Positions 16,852-26,372 are shown, counted from the stretch's first letter. The stretch is 64,000 nucleotides of DNA from Brachybacterium aquaticum (GCF_014204755.1 NZ_JACHLZ010000001.1:1-64000); one strand, 5' to 3'. Program-made: numbers and translations. The notes: a model not told the origin generated them from the letters alone.

Positions 16852-18192
16852 TCAGAGATGCTCGGTGGGCAGCTCCCGGAGCCGGCGCGCGTCGCGCTCC
16901 ACGTCCTGCGCGGCGCGGCGCAGGGCGCGCTGTCGGCCCAGGGCGTTGACCACCGCCGCCAGCAGCACCAGGGCGGCGGCGCCGACGGGCAGCCACATCG
17001 CCACCTGCGAGCCGGCACGCTCGGCGACCGCGCCGGTGAGGGCCGAGGCCCCGGACTGGCCGACGATCGTCGCCGAGCCCAGCATGGTCATCACGGTGGC
17101 GGAGCGGCCCTGCGGGGAACGCTCCGCGGCGAGGCTGTAGAGCGTCACGATCGTGGGCCCGATCCCGATGCCCGCGATCGCCATCGCCCAGACGACGCCG
17201 GTGAGCCCGCCCGCGAACCCGAAGCCGATCATCGCCGCGAGCATCAGCGAGGAGAACACCAGCCACCGCGCCGCGAGCGTGAACCGCTGCGGGAACAGCC
17301 CGATCGACAGCGCCAGGATCGTGGACCCCACCCCCATCACCCCGTACACCAGACCGGCAGAGTCGCCGTGGCCGGTGTCGGCGAGGAAGGAGGTGAGCGA
17401 GGTGAGCACGGTGCCGAAGAAGAGCCCCACGCCGAGCGCGCCGGCCACCACCACCAGCACCCGCAGGCCGCGCAGCTCCCGCGCGGGAGCCTGCTGCACG
17501 GGCTCCTCGGAGGTCGGGGCGGAGGCGCGGGCGGTGGGATGCAGGGCGAAGGCGGTGACGAACACGAGGGTGAGGACGGCCGCACCGATCATCGGCGCGG
17601 CCGGCGTCATCGTCGTGGCCAGCAGCCCCACCACCACCGGGCCGAACACGAAGGCGGTCTCGTCGGCCGCGGATTCGTAGCCCATGGTCGCGTTCAGGCT
17701 GTGGGCGCGCCGCGGGGCGGGCAGGCGCGTGAGGATCAGGTGCACCAGGCGGCTGCGGGAGAACGGGCCGATCTGCGGCGAGGTCGCGCCGATCACGAAC
17801 CCGACGGCGAGGACGGCGAGGTCGGGCAGCGGGCTGAACGCCACCCAGGCCAGCGTCAGCAGGGCCAGCGAGTTCAGGATCCCGGAGGCCAGGATCACGG
17901 GGCGCTGACCGATCCTGTCGGCCGCGGCGCCGAGCAGCGGGCCCACCAGCGCGGAGCCGAGCCCCAGCACGGCGGAGTTCAGGCCGCCCAGGGCGATCGA
18001 CTCGCGGGCCGAGACCACCAGGGTGAGCGTGCCCACCACCATCATCGCGAAGGGGAACCGGGCGATGAAGGCGATGGGGAAGTACCCGGTCCCGGCGGCG
18101 GCGCGCAGGCTGGGGGCCGGAGCCTCGGTCGACGGGGTGCTCGGCGGCTGGTGCGCGGCGGGGCGGTGCGGGCTCGGATGCGATGAGGTCAT
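16852..18192 (-). CDS. MFS transporter
   Basis: 446 residues with about twelve membrane segments starting after a 30-residue Pro/Ser-rich cytoplasmic tail. The loop between helices 2 and 3 reads AAADRIGQRPVIL, a degenerate copy of the MFS motif A (GxxxDRxGRR). Sequence style matches small-molecule exporters of the DHA1 group. The ATG at 18192 has CGGAGGATCC directly upstream; the longer open frame to 18450 reads unlikely sequence. Substrate not deducible. It is convergent with the TIGR01777 gene. Confidence 0.88.
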   Translation of the reverse strand: MTSSHPSPHRPAAHQPPSTPSTEAPAPSLRAAAGTGYFPIAFIARFPFAMMVVGTLTLVVSARESIALGGLNSAVLGLGSALVGPLLGAAADRIGQRPVILASGILNSLALLTLAWVAFSPLPDLAVLAVGFVIGATSPQIGPFSRSRLVHLILTRLPAPRRAHSLNATMGYESAADETAFVFGPVVVGLLATTMTPAAPMIGAAVLTLVFVTAFALHPTARASAPTSEEPVQQAPARELRGLRVLVVVAGALGVGLFFGTVLTSLTSFLADTGHGDSAGLVYGVMGVGSTILALSIGLFPQRFTLAARWLVFSSLMLAAMIGFGFAGGLTGVVWAMAIAGIGIGPTIVTLYSLAAERSPQGRSATVMTMLGSATIVGQSGASALTGAVAERAGSQVAMWLPVGAAALVLLAAVVNALGRQRALRRAAQDVERDARRLRELPTEHL

Positions 18193-18385
18193 GGATCCTC
18201 CGGACGGGTGGTGCCGCCTTGGACGATCCCCCTGGGGGACCCGAGGTAGATGCACTGCAGGGATGGGGACTTTGCGAGGGTATCGCCCATCGCGGAGGCG
18301 ATGCCAGGGCTCCGCGGGTGAGGTCACAAGGCTGCGGGGCGCGAGTCGCGGGGCTCGCAGGAAGTGATCCTGTCCAGGGGATGCG

Positions 18386-18682
18386 TCAGCCGCTCCACAC
18401 CTCGACCAGAGGGCGGTCCGTCGGCACCAGCGCGTCGCGGAGTCCTGCATCGAAGGTGGCGCGACGGGTGCCGTGCGCGGCGGCGAGCCCGGTGAGATGG
18501 AGGTCCGTCACCTGGCGGTGGCCCATGAGGACACGGGTGTCCACGGTGGTCGAGGCGAGGGAGCCGGTGTCGGGCAAGAACCCCCATCCTGGGACCTGCC
18601 GGATCGCCGACCGTGCAGCGCCGGCCGCGACGTGTCTCGAAAGCATGCAGTTCGCCGAGGTCAAGGCCACCGCTTCGGTCAT
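18386..18682 (-). pseudogene. Truncated VapC-like PIN-domain toxin
   Basis: About 98 residues matching only the second half of a VapC ribonuclease: a helix with RHVAAGAARSAI, FLPDTGSLAS, then QVTDLHLTGLAAAHGTRRAT followed by FDAGL. That is the conserved TD...LA...G..(A/L)TFD end of PIN domains. The N-terminal strand with the first catalytic Asp (usually DxN near residue 5) is missing, and no VapB antitoxin is adjacent. It therefore looks like the residue of a lost toxin-antitoxin pair. The ATG at 18682 only marks the edge of the recognisable sequence. Confidence 0.6.
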
Positions 18683-18757
18683 CGACTGACGCCCTCGCGG
18701 AGAGGCGGGACCGCCCGCCTCGACCGCTCGTGGGCGGAAGGTTCCGCGAAAGATCGC

Positions 18758-18808
18758 GTCCCTGGCGCGACCTCGGCGCTGTGGAGCGGTCGGGGTCACG
18801 CCAGGGAC
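18758..18808. repeat. Family C hairpin, copy 1
   Basis: The arm 18758-18772 (GTCCCTGGCGCGACC) pairs with 18794-18808 (GGTCACGCCAGGGAC) with one C-A mismatch. The loop contains GGCGCTGT. It lies in the gap between the VapC remnant and the stop of the DAACS symporter, and its architecture matches the hairpin at 20601-20655. Confidence 0.7.
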
Positions 18809-18952
18809 CTGAAAGTTCGTGCAGGGTGCTGCGGGATCGGGCCCGGCGCCGGGCTGGTGCCGGCACAAGGCTGCGGCGAGGTGCCGGCGCCGGGCTGCCG
18901 CGCTGGGCTGGTGCCGGCTCCCGGCCGCGGCGCCGGGCCGGCCCGGCCTGGA

Positions 18953-20452
18953 TCAGGCGCCGACGGGAGCCTTCTCGCGCCCGGCCCCGGTCGCCCCGGA
19001 GGCTCCGTCGGCCGCCTGTGCCTCGGCGTCGGCGGCCACCTCGGCCTCCACGCGCTCGTCGGCCTCCGCTTTCTCCTCGGCCTGGATGACCTGGAAGGAG
19101 GTGCGGCGCACCGCGTCGTAGGCGGCCTTGTCCAGGATCTTCTCGCGCTTGGCGACGATCACGGGCACCAGCGACTGGCCGGTGACGTTCAGGGCGGTGC
19201 GGCCCATGTCCAGGATCGGGTCGATCGCGAGCAGCAGGCCCACGCCCTCGAGCGGCAGGCCCAGGGTGGACAGGGTCAGGGTCAGCATCACGGTCGCGCC
19301 GGTCATGCCGGCGGTCGCGGCCGAGCCGAGCACGGAGACCAGCACGATCAGAAGGTAGTCCGTGATCGACAGCGGCACCCCGTAGAAGTTCGCGACGAAG
19401 ATCGCGGCGAGCGAGGGGTAGATCGCGGCGCAGCCGTCCATCTTGGTGGTCGCGCCCAGCGGCACCGAGAAGGAGGCGTAGTGGCGCGGCACGCCCATCC
19501 GCTCGGTGACCGTCTGGGTCATCGGCATGGTGCCCAGCGAGGAGCGGGAGACGAAGCCCAGCGAGGTCGCCGGCCACACGCCGCGGAAGAACGAGGCGAT
19601 CGAGAGGCCGTTGGCGCGCAGCAGCACGGGGTAGACCACCAGCAGGACGATCAGCATGCCGATGTAGACGTCGGCCACGAACACGCCGAGCTGGCCGATG
19701 GCCTCCCAGCCGTAGGAGGCGACGGCGTTGCCGAGCAGGCCGACGGTGCCGATCGGGGCCAGACGGATCACCCACCACAGCAGCTTCTGCACGATCTCCA
19801 GGGCGGAGCCGGTGACCTTGAGGAAGGGCTCGGCCTTCTTCCCGACCGACAGCACCGCGATGCCCACGGCGATGGAGATGACGAGGATCTGCAGGGCGTT
19901 GAAGCTCAGGGAGACGGAGCCGTCATCGCTCGCGCTGCCGGTGATGCCCAGGAAGTTCGAGGGGACGAGGCCGGTGAGGAAGTCGAGCCAGCCGCCCTGG
20001 GTGGAGGAGGCCTCGGCGGCGTCCGCGCTCACGCCGGAGTTCTCGCCGGGATTGGTGAGGGCGCCCAGCGCGATGCCGATGGAGACCGCGATGAGGGCGG
20101 TGATGCCGAACCAGAGCAGGGTCTTCCAGGCCAGGCGCGCGGCGTTGGTGACGTTGCGCAGGTTCGCGATCGAGGTGACGATCGCGAGGAAGATCAGCGG
20201 CGGCACCAGCGCCTTCAGCAGCGTCACGAAGATGCCGCCGATCGTGCTGAGGGTGGTGGTCAGCCAGTTGTCGCCGTCGGGGTTCGCGTCGGTGGCGGGG
20301 ACCGGGCCCATCTGGGCGGCGACGAGGCCGAGGACCACGCCGAGGACCAGGCCGATCAGGACCTGCCAGCCGAAGGGGATGCGAGCGATCGCGGTCAGCG
20401 GGTTGCGCCGACGCTGCGAGGCCTCAGGGGAGGAAGTCGTGTGTGTGCTCAC
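18953..20452 (-). CDS. Dicarboxylate/amino acid:cation symporter (DAACS family)
   Basis: 499 residues with the GltP/DctA fold. Eight membrane segments and two re-entrant hairpins are marked by FVSRSSLGTMPMTQTV near 305 and MDGCAAIYPSLAAIFVANFY near 345, and the substrate-binding TM7-TM8 region has TGATVMLTLTLSTLGLPLEG. It imports glutamate, aspartate or C4-dicarboxylates with Na+ or H+. A GTG start at 20452 gives a short N-terminal tail, and the ribosome site is weak. The C-terminal 50 residues are Ala/Glu-rich and probably disordered. Family C hairpins flank the gene on both sides. Confidence 0.92.
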   Translation of the reverse strand: MSTHTTSSPEASQRRRNPLTAIARIPFGWQVLIGLVLGVVLGLVAAQMGPVPATDANPDGDNWLTTTLSTIGGIFVTLLKALVPPLIFLAIVTSIANLRNVTNAARLAWKTLLWFGITALIAVSIGIALGALTNPGENSGVSADAAEASSTQGGWLDFLTGLVPSNFLGITGSASDDGSVSLSFNALQILVISIAVGIAVLSVGKKAEPFLKVTGSALEIVQKLLWWVIRLAPIGTVGLLGNAVASYGWEAIGQLGVFVADVYIGMLIVLLVVYPVLLRANGLSIASFFRGVWPATSLGFVSRSSLGTMPMTQTVTERMGVPRHYASFSVPLGATTKMDGCAAIYPSLAAIFVANFYGVPLSITDYLLIVLVSVLGSAATAGMTGATVMLTLTLSTLGLPLEGVGLLLAIDPILDMGRTALNVTGQSLVPVIVAKREKILDKAAYDAVRRTSFQVIQAEEKAEADERVEAEVAADAEAQAADGASGATGAGREKAPVGA

Positions 20453-20600
20453 GGCGCTCGACCGTACGCCGGGGTTATCGCCAGATCAACAAAAACCGTA
20501 GGCGGTCACATTAGGGGAGCTTGGGGGTTGGGTGGAGGTGCAAGGTGTGCGGTGGGGGCCCTGCGGGCTCGAGTCGCACTTCGCGGGGGCGGCGAAGAAT

Positions 20601-20655
20601 GCGCTCTGTGCGTGACCTCAGCGCCGTACAGCCGTCGAGGTCACGCACGGAGCGC
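20601..20655. repeat. Family C hairpin, copy 2
   Basis: The arm 20601-20619 (GCGCTCTGTGCGTGACCTC) pairs with 20637-20655 (GAGGTCACGCACGGAGCGC) with one wobble position. The loop begins AGCGCCGT. It shares GACCTC, the loop start and the flanks with the copy at 18758, but the stem bases differ in a compensating way. Confidence 0.75.
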
Positions 20656-20685
20656 AGAGTTCGCAGCCCCGCTCGGGACCGACCC

Positions 20686-21329
20686 TCAGTCGCGCCCCCA
20701 GGCGCGGACCGCGCGGTCCTGCCCCTCCTGCCAGGTGGCGAGGCGGGAGGAGTACTCGGCCTCCAGCTGCGCGAGCGGCCCGGTGCCGAGGAGCTGCCGC
20801 AGCGGCGGCTCCTCCGCGTCGACGAGCTCCAGGATCGCCGCGGCCGAGGCCTGCGGATCGCCGCCGCCCGAGATCGTGGCACGGAAGTCGCCGAGCGCGT
20901 CCCGGAGCGTGTCGTAGGCCGGCAGCGGGTCGGCGAAGCGCGCTCCGACCGGGCCGAAGTCGGTGGCGAAGGAGTCCGGCTCGACGAGGGTGACCTCGAT
21001 GCCGAACGGTGCGACCTCCGCAGCCATGGCCGCGGTGATCCCCTCGATGCCCCACTTCGAGGCGTTGTACGCCCCGACGTAGGGGAAGGAGAGCACACCG
21101 CCTGTGGGGAGACCTGCAGGATGTGGCCGGAGCCCTGCGCACGCAGGAAGGGGAGCGCTGCTTGCGCGACCCACACGGAGCCCAGGAGGTTGGTCTCGAG
21201 GGTCTGGCGCAGGGCCTGCTCGGACAGCTCCTCGACGGCGCCGTACTGGCCGAAGCCGGCGTTGTTCACGATCACGTCGAGCCGGCCGAAGTGCGCGTGC
21301 GCGGCGGCGACGGTGTCCAGGACGGCCTA
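20686..21329 (-). pseudogene. SDR family oxidoreductase, 5'-truncated and frameshifted
   Basis: Reading from the right, AHFGRLDVIVNNAGFGQYG and SGHILQVS form the middle of a classical SDR. One base is then missing near 21104. The family-like continuation (TGGVLSFPYVGAYNASKWG, with YxxxK) lies in the next frame and runs to 20686. The N-terminal cofactor loop (TGxxxGxG) is absent, and a TAG lies in frame upstream near 21326, just before the dnaX promoter region. The gene therefore has two independent defects. The surviving C-terminal half (ITAAMAAEVAPFGIEVTLVE) is well conserved, which suggests recent loss. Confidence 0.75.
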
Positions 21330-21463
21330 GCGGGTCGTCGGCCCTCTGCCCTCGTCGCGCGGGCGGCCGGGTCCTGGAGCGACCGTTCCTCCCCACTGCC
21401 CCGTCGTCCACCTCCGACACCGTCCCGGACGCGCCCGTCGGCACCCTCGACTAGCCTGTCCGG

Positions 21464-24400
21464 GTGGCCACCGCTCTGTACCGTCGTTACCGCCCGGAGT
21501 CCTTCGCCGAGGTGATCGGCCAGGACCACGTCACCACGCCCCTGCGGCGTGCGCTGCGTGCCGGGCGGGTCGGCCATGCCTATCTGTTCTCCGGCCCGCG
21601 CGGCTGCGGCAAGACGACCTCCGCGCGCATCCTCGCGCGCTGCCTGAACTGCGCCGAGGGCCCGACGGACACCCCCTGCGGGCAGTGCGACTCCTGCCGT
21701 GACCTGGCCCGCGGCGGTGCCGGCTCGCTCGACGTGGTGGAGATCGACGCGGCCAGCCACGGCGGTGTGGACGATGCCCGCGAGCTGCGCGAGCGCGCGT
21801 CCTTCGCGCCGGTCCGCGACCGGTTCAAGGTGTTCATCATCGACGAGGCGCACATGGTCACGTCGGCCGGCTTCAACGCGCTGCTGAAGCTGGTGGAGGA
21901 GCCGCCGGACCACGTGAAGTTCGTCTTCGCGACCACCGAGCCGGACAAGGTCATCGGCACCATCCGCTCCCGCACCCACCACTACCCCTTCCGCCTGATC
22001 CCGCCGCAGGTGCTCACCCCGTACCTCGAGGAGGTCTGCCAGGCCGAGGGTGTGCAGGTCGGCGACGGGGTGCTGCCGCTCGTGGTCCGTGCCGGCGGCG
22101 GCTCCGCCCGCGACACCATGAGCGTGCTGGATCAGCTGATGGCCGGCGCCGGCGAGGAAGGCCTGGACCACCAGACCGCGATCGCGCTGCTGGGCTTCAC
22201 CGACACCGCGCTGCTGGACCAGGCGATCACCGCCGTGGCCGAGCGCGACGCGGCGGGCCTGTACTCCGCGGTCGAGCAGGTGCTCGCCACCGGCCACGAG
22301 CCGCGCCGCTTCGTCGAGGACCTGCTCGAGCGGATGCGCGACCTGATCGTGCTCGCCGCCGTGCCGGACAAGGGCGCGGACCTGCTGCCCCAGGTCCCGG
22401 CCGACGAGCTCGAGCGCATGCGCGCGCAGGCCGCCCAGTTCTCCCCGGCGGACCTCTCCCAGTGCGGCGACCTCGTCCACGAGACCCTCTCCACCATGAG
22501 CGGCGCGACGTCGCCGCGCCTGCACCTCGAGCTGCTCGCGGCACGGCTCGTGCTGCGCGATGAGCGCGCGGCGCTCGCGGCGGCCGACGGGCCGGCTCCC
22601 GGCGCGTCCGGCCGGGGCGGCGGCGCTCCGGCGGGTGGTGGTGCCGGAGCTGGTGGCCCTGCAGGTCGCGGAGGTGCAGGTCGCGGCGGTGCTGAGCGTG
22701 CTGGAGGCGCGCCCGGCGGGGGTGCTCCCGCCGGTGGTGGCGGCCGCGAGGAAGCCCGACGAATCGCGCAGGAGCGCGCGGAAGCCGCGCGTCAGGCGCG
22801 GGGAGGTCGGCCGACGGGTCAGCCCGGCGGCGCCCAGCAGGGCGCGGGCCAGCAGGCACAGTCCCGTCCCACCGAGCCGTCGGCACCCTCGGCTGCCGAC
22901 GCTCCCGGCGCGGCGATGCAGGCTCCCACCCCGACCGACCGGTCGCAGGGCGACGCAGCCGCTCCGTCGCAGGACCGCCCCGCGGACGCCTCTCCCGTGG
23001 ATGCCTCTCCCGCGCAGCAGCGTCCCGCGGACGCTGCGCCCGACTCCCGGCGTCAGGCCGCGGCGTCGTGGGGCTCGATGATCCCCGGCGGTGATCGCGA
23101 TGGCCGCGGTGACCGTGGTGACCGGAGCGACCGGGGTGGCGATGGGCGTGCGCCTGCACCGTCAGACTCCCCGCGTGAGTCGCAGGACCCGCAGTCGGCT
23201 CCGCGGCAGCAGGCTCCTCGGGACCGCGCACCGCAGGGCGCCGCACCGGCAGCCGCTGCGTCGGCCCCCGGAGCGCAGGGCAGTGGTGCCCCGTCGGCCG
23301 GTTCCGTCGGCGGACTCGACGCCGACACGGTGCGCGGCCACTGGTCGGCAATCCTCGACGAGCTGCTGCAGATCCGACGCGCCAGCTGGGCGCTGATCGC
23401 ACAGAACGGTCACGTCCACGGCGCTCAGGGCAATACCCTGCTGATCGGCTTCCGCACAGAGGGCCTGGTCAACGCGTTCCATCGCGGCACCGCAGCCCAG
23501 AACCTCGCCGACGCCGTGCGCCGCATCATGCACGCCGACGTCACCGTCGAGCCCGTGGTCGGGGAGGACCCCGGCCCGGGCGGCGGCAACGGTGGTCCTG
23601 GCGGCAATGGTGGCCCGGGCGGGAACGGTGGCGGCAGCAGCTCCGGCAGTCAGCCTTCCAGCGGTCGCCCGACCAATGACCGTCCCACCGGTGACCGCCC
23701 TGCCCCGCGCAACGGCGGTGCGCCGTGGGGCGACGCCGCAGCATCGATGCAGCGCGGCGGCGACTCCGCACAGCGCGGTCAGGGCACCGGTCGCGGCGCG
23801 TCGACCCCGGTGAGCGGCACCTCGGGCCCCGGCGGCGGAGACGCGCAGCAGGCGCAGTCCGCCGGTCAGCGCGCCTCCGAACGGGCGATGCAGGCTGCCG
23901 CCCGCGCGGCCGGAGGCAACCGGGGCGGCGACGGCGCAGCACCCGTCGACGACTTCCCGCCGGAGCCCGACGACCCCTACCCGCCGGACCCCGACGAGTA
24001 CGGTCCGCCCGCGGATCTGTACGAGCCCGCCGGCCGTCACGAGCCCGTCGGCCGTCATGAGGAGGGAAGCCGCAACGACGAGGGCGGCCGTCTCCAGGAG
24101 GGCAGTCGGGAGTCCGGCCGCGACGGCTCCGGCGCAAGCGCGACTGCGGGGGCGACGTCGTCGCCTGAGTACTCGTCCTCCGCTCCTGCCCCGGCTCCTG
24201 CCGCGAGCCCGGCGCCGGCGAACGGCTCGGGCAGGTCCGACGGCGAGGTGCTCGAGGTCGAGGACGCCGGTCGCGACGACCTGCCGGAGGGGGAGCCGCG
24301 CACCTTCGGACAGAACGCGATCCGTCGTGCGATCGCCGAGGGGCGCGTCGTGCGCTCCCTCCCCGCCGCTCATGTGCAGGGCGCTGGGGGAGCATCCGAC

Positions 24401-25066
24401 GACGGGGACGATCCCGGCGCAGGCCCGACGCCCGGTGGCGTCGCCTACGGCGGCGCGAGCTCCGCGGCCTCCCAGGACCTCGACGACTCCACGACCTCGC
24501 CGGACTCCGCGGACCCCGCGCCGCCCGGAGGTCTCGGTCAGCCGGTCGAGCACGACGTCGAGTCCTCGGGCATGCCCACGGGCGATGCGAGTTCTGCGGG
24601 GGAGGCGAGCGGTATCGGCTCTGCCCCCTCGCGCACCTTCTCCGAGAGTCCCTCCACGCCGGCGCCCGCGCCGACCTCTGCCGGCTCTGCCGCCGCGCGC
24701 GCCGCGGCGTCGTGGGGTGCGGCCGCGGCCGTGTCCGGCGGGTCGTCGGCCGGTGCCGGGAACGCACCGAGTGCAGGCGCGCCGTCGGCCTCCGTCGCTC
24801 CGACCGACCGCTCCGCCCCGGCCGCGCCCCGCAGCGGTGCGGCGCTCGTGCGCGAGGCGGCGCTCGCCTCCCGCACCGCAGGTCAGCGCGTACGTGGGCC
24901 CCGTCGGCCCGAGCCCGAGGACCCGTCGGCCGAGGTCGACCCCACCGGCGGCGCCACCCGTGACGACGAGGACGCCGTGGTCGCGACCCGCAACGGCCGT
25001 GAGGTCATCGAGACGATGCTCGGCGGGCGCGTGCTCGAGGTCATCGACGAGACCCAGAACCGGTGA
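21464..25066 (+). CDS. dnaX: DNA polymerase III subunit gamma/tau with a giant low-complexity C-terminus
   Basis: 1200 residues, about twice the length of typical actinobacterial DnaX. Residues 1-365 are the clamp-loader ATPase: LYRRYRPESFAEVIGQDHV, Walker A GPRGCGKT, a zinc site (CLNCAEGPTDTPCGQCDSC), Walker B IIDEAH and the ATTEPDKV sensor segment. Residues about 365-615 are Gly/Ala/Pro/Gln low complexity. About 615-705 (VRGHWSAILDELLQIRRASW) resembles the tau C-terminal domain that binds the polymerase. A second low-complexity stretch of about 450 residues precedes a short family-like end (GREVIETMLGGRVLEVIDET). The GTG start at 21464 is preceded by TAGCCT with a 6-nt gap, so the mRNA may be leaderless. 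The stop overlaps the next start (GTGA). Confidence 0.95.
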   Translation: MATALYRRYRPESFAEVIGQDHVTTPLRRALRAGRVGHAYLFSGPRGCGKTTSARILARCLNCAEGPTDTPCGQCDSCRDLARGGAGSLDVVEIDAASHGGVDDARELRERASFAPVRDRFKVFIIDEAHMVTSAGFNALLKLVEEPPDHVKFVFATTEPDKVIGTIRSRTHHYPFRLIPPQVLTPYLEEVCQAEGVQVGDGVLPLVVRAGGGSARDTMSVLDQLMAGAGEEGLDHQTAIALLGFTDTALLDQAITAVAERDAAGLYSAVEQVLATGHEPRRFVEDLLERMRDLIVLAAVPDKGADLLPQVPADELERMRAQAAQFSPADLSQCGDLVHETLSTMSGATSPRLHLELLAARLVLRDERAALAAADGPAPGASGRGGGAPAGGGAGAGGPAGRGGAGRGGAERAGGAPGGGAPAGGGGREEARRIAQERAEAARQARGGRPTGQPGGAQQGAGQQAQSRPTEPSAPSAADAPGAAMQAPTPTDRSQGDAAAPSQDRPADASPVDASPAQQRPADAAPDSRRQAAASWGSMIPGGDRDGRGDRGDRSDRGGDGRAPAPSDSPRESQDPQSAPRQQAPRDRAPQGAAPAAAASAPGAQGSGAPSAGSVGGLDADTVRGHWSAILDELLQIRRASWALIAQNGHVHGAQGNTLLIGFRTEGLVNAFHRGTAAQNLADAVRRIMHADVTVEPVVGEDPGPGGGNGGPGGNGGPGGNGGGSSSGSQPSSGRPTNDRPTGDRPAPRNGGAPWGDAAASMQRGGDSAQRGQGTGRGASTPVSGTSGPGGGDAQQAQSAGQRASERAMQAAARAAGGNRGGDGAAPVDDFPPEPDDPYPPDPDEYGPPADLYEPAGRHEPVGRHEEGSRNDEGGRLQEGSRESGRDGSGASATAGATSSPEYSSSAPAPAPAASPAPANGSGRSDGEVLEVEDAGRDDLPEGEPRTFGQNAIRRAIAEGRVVRSLPAAHVQGAGGASDDGDDPGAGPTPGGVAYGGASSAASQDLDDSTTSPDSADPAPPGGLGQPVEHDVESSGMPTGDASSAGEASGIGSAPSRTFSESPSTPAPAPTSAGSAAARAAASWGAAAAVSGGSSAGAGNAPSAGAPSASVAPTDRSAPAAPRSGAALVREAALASRTAGQRVRGPRRPEPEDPSAEVDPTGGATRDDEDAVVATRNGREVIETMLGGRVLEVIDETQNR

Positions 25067-25677
25067 ACCCGCTCGCGGAGCCGTGGCGGCTCCCGGGAGC
25101 GGGGGACACGGGACTCCGCCTCGAGGCGCTGCCTCCGCGCGTGCTGCACGCGCTCGCCGCGACCGCTCCCGGTGACGAGGCCGCCGCGGGCGCCAACGGC
25201 GTGACCGGCAGGATCTCCGGCCCGGGCATGCGCGCCCTCGACGCGATGCGCCGCGAGCACCCGATCCTCACGCCCTGGCTCGTCGGCCCCGAAAGCCGCG
25301 GCCTGTGGGTGCGCCGGAGTCGGCAGATCCTGGAGACGTCGCAGGATGCTCCATGGATCTCGCGGCTCATCGTCGACCCCGCGCTCCGCGAGGCCGTGGG
25401 GATCGCCGGATTCCACGGAGCTCCCGATGCGGAGGGGATGGTGGAGGTCGGGTACCGGGTAGACCCGGCGCGACGCCGGCAGGGCTATGCGAGGCGGTCG
25501 CTGGAGATCCTGCTCGACGTCGCCGCGCGGGAGCCGGAGGTGCGCACCGTGCGTGCGAGCATCGCACCGGACAATGCCGCGTCCCTCGCCCTCGCCATGA
25601 GCTGCGGGTTCGTGCAGTTGGGGGAGCAGTGGGACGAAGAGGACGGGCTCGAGCTGGTCCTCGAGGTGAGTGCCTGA
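25063..25677 (+). CDS. GNAT family N-acetyltransferase
   Basis: 204 residues. The acetyl-CoA-binding core is in the second half: VEVGYRVDPARRRQGYARRS carries the RRxGxA loop, and IAPDNAASLALAMSCGFVQL is motif B. The first 85 residues are unlike standard members and may form a separate substrate lobe. The GTG start overlaps the dnaX stop by GTGA, so it is co-translated with dnaX. Many actinobacteria have ybaB at this position instead. Substrate unknown. Confidence 0.85.
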   Translation: MNPLAEPWRLPGAGDTGLRLEALPPRVLHALAATAPGDEAAAGANGVTGRISGPGMRALDAMRREHPILTPWLVGPESRGLWVRRSRQILETSQDAPWISRLIVDPALREAVGIAGFHGAPDAEGMVEVGYRVDPARRRQGYARRSLEILLDVAAREPEVRTVRASIAPDNAASLALAMSCGFVQLGEQWDEEDGLELVLEVSA

Positions 25678-25680
25678 ACC

Positions 25681-26211
25681 TCAGCCCTCGCGCGGCTCGA
25701 GCAGGGTGAACAGGTCCGTGCGCAGGTGCGCCGGGTTCATGTCCGGGTGGGGCTCGGTGACGTAGAACTCCCAGAACGGGTAGGTCATCTGCTCCTCGGA
25801 CTCGCCGATCTCCTCGGTGAACGCGCCCCACTTCTCCGCGAGGCCGCCGTACCCGCCCACGTGCGAGATCCAGCCGACGCGGCCCGCGGGCAGCGTCGAC
25901 CCGGTGACCTCGTAGCCGCTGGGCAGCTCGAGTGTCCCCTCGAGGGGGCGGTCGATGGGGAAGCCGACCTCGAGGTCGGCCGTGGCGACCGGGGCGCGGT
26001 GGTGCAGCGCGAACGCCGGACCGATGGGGTGGATGCCCTGCTCGGCAAGGGCCTCCTCGAGGTGTGCGAAGGCGCCGTCCATGAGGGAGGGCATCTCGTA
26101 CATCGGGAAGTCCTTCTGCACGACCACGGCCGTGGGGACCTCGGGGGCCTGCTCGATCCGGCACTCGGTGGCGGGCTCGGCGGCACCGTAGGGGTGCGGC
26201 ATCGACGTCAT
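25681..26211 (-). CDS. GyrI-like small-molecule-binding domain protein
   Basis: 176 residues with two tandem SHS2-like halves of the GyrI/AraC effector-binding fold. Recognisable segments are AVVVQKDFPMYEMPSLMDGA, GPAFALHHR, DLEVGFPIDRP, GRVGWISHVGGYGGL and FWEFYVTEP. Members bind hydrophobic or cationic compounds; some hydrolyse or sequester them. There is no DNA-binding domain, so it is a stand-alone binder. The ATG at 26211 has AGGA 8 nt upstream. It is convergent with the GNAT gene, 3 nt apart. Confidence 0.82.
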   Translation of the reverse strand: MTSMPHPYGAAEPATECRIEQAPEVPTAVVVQKDFPMYEMPSLMDGAFAHLEEALAEQGIHPIGPAFALHHRAPVATADLEVGFPIDRPLEGTLELPSGYEVTGSTLPAGRVGWISHVGGYGGLAEKWGAFTEEIGESEEQMTYPFWEFYVTEPHPDMNPAHLRTDLFTLLEPREG

Positions 26212-26372
26212 CGGGGCAATCCTGTTCGAAGTCGGCGAAGGGCAGTCCCATCCGGTGACGACCCTCTCCGACCGTATCGTGCGCACCCGGGCAGTGCCAG
26301 GAGGCCTCCCCGGTGTGCGTGCCGCGGTGCGGCGGGTGGGGTCGCGCCGAGACGGGACGTGAGGGCGCAGCG

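Noticed and set aside
22560..24990. Programmed frameshift in dnaX to make gamma
   Set aside because: No A-rich slippery run is present in the low-complexity part, and one frame stays open to the end.
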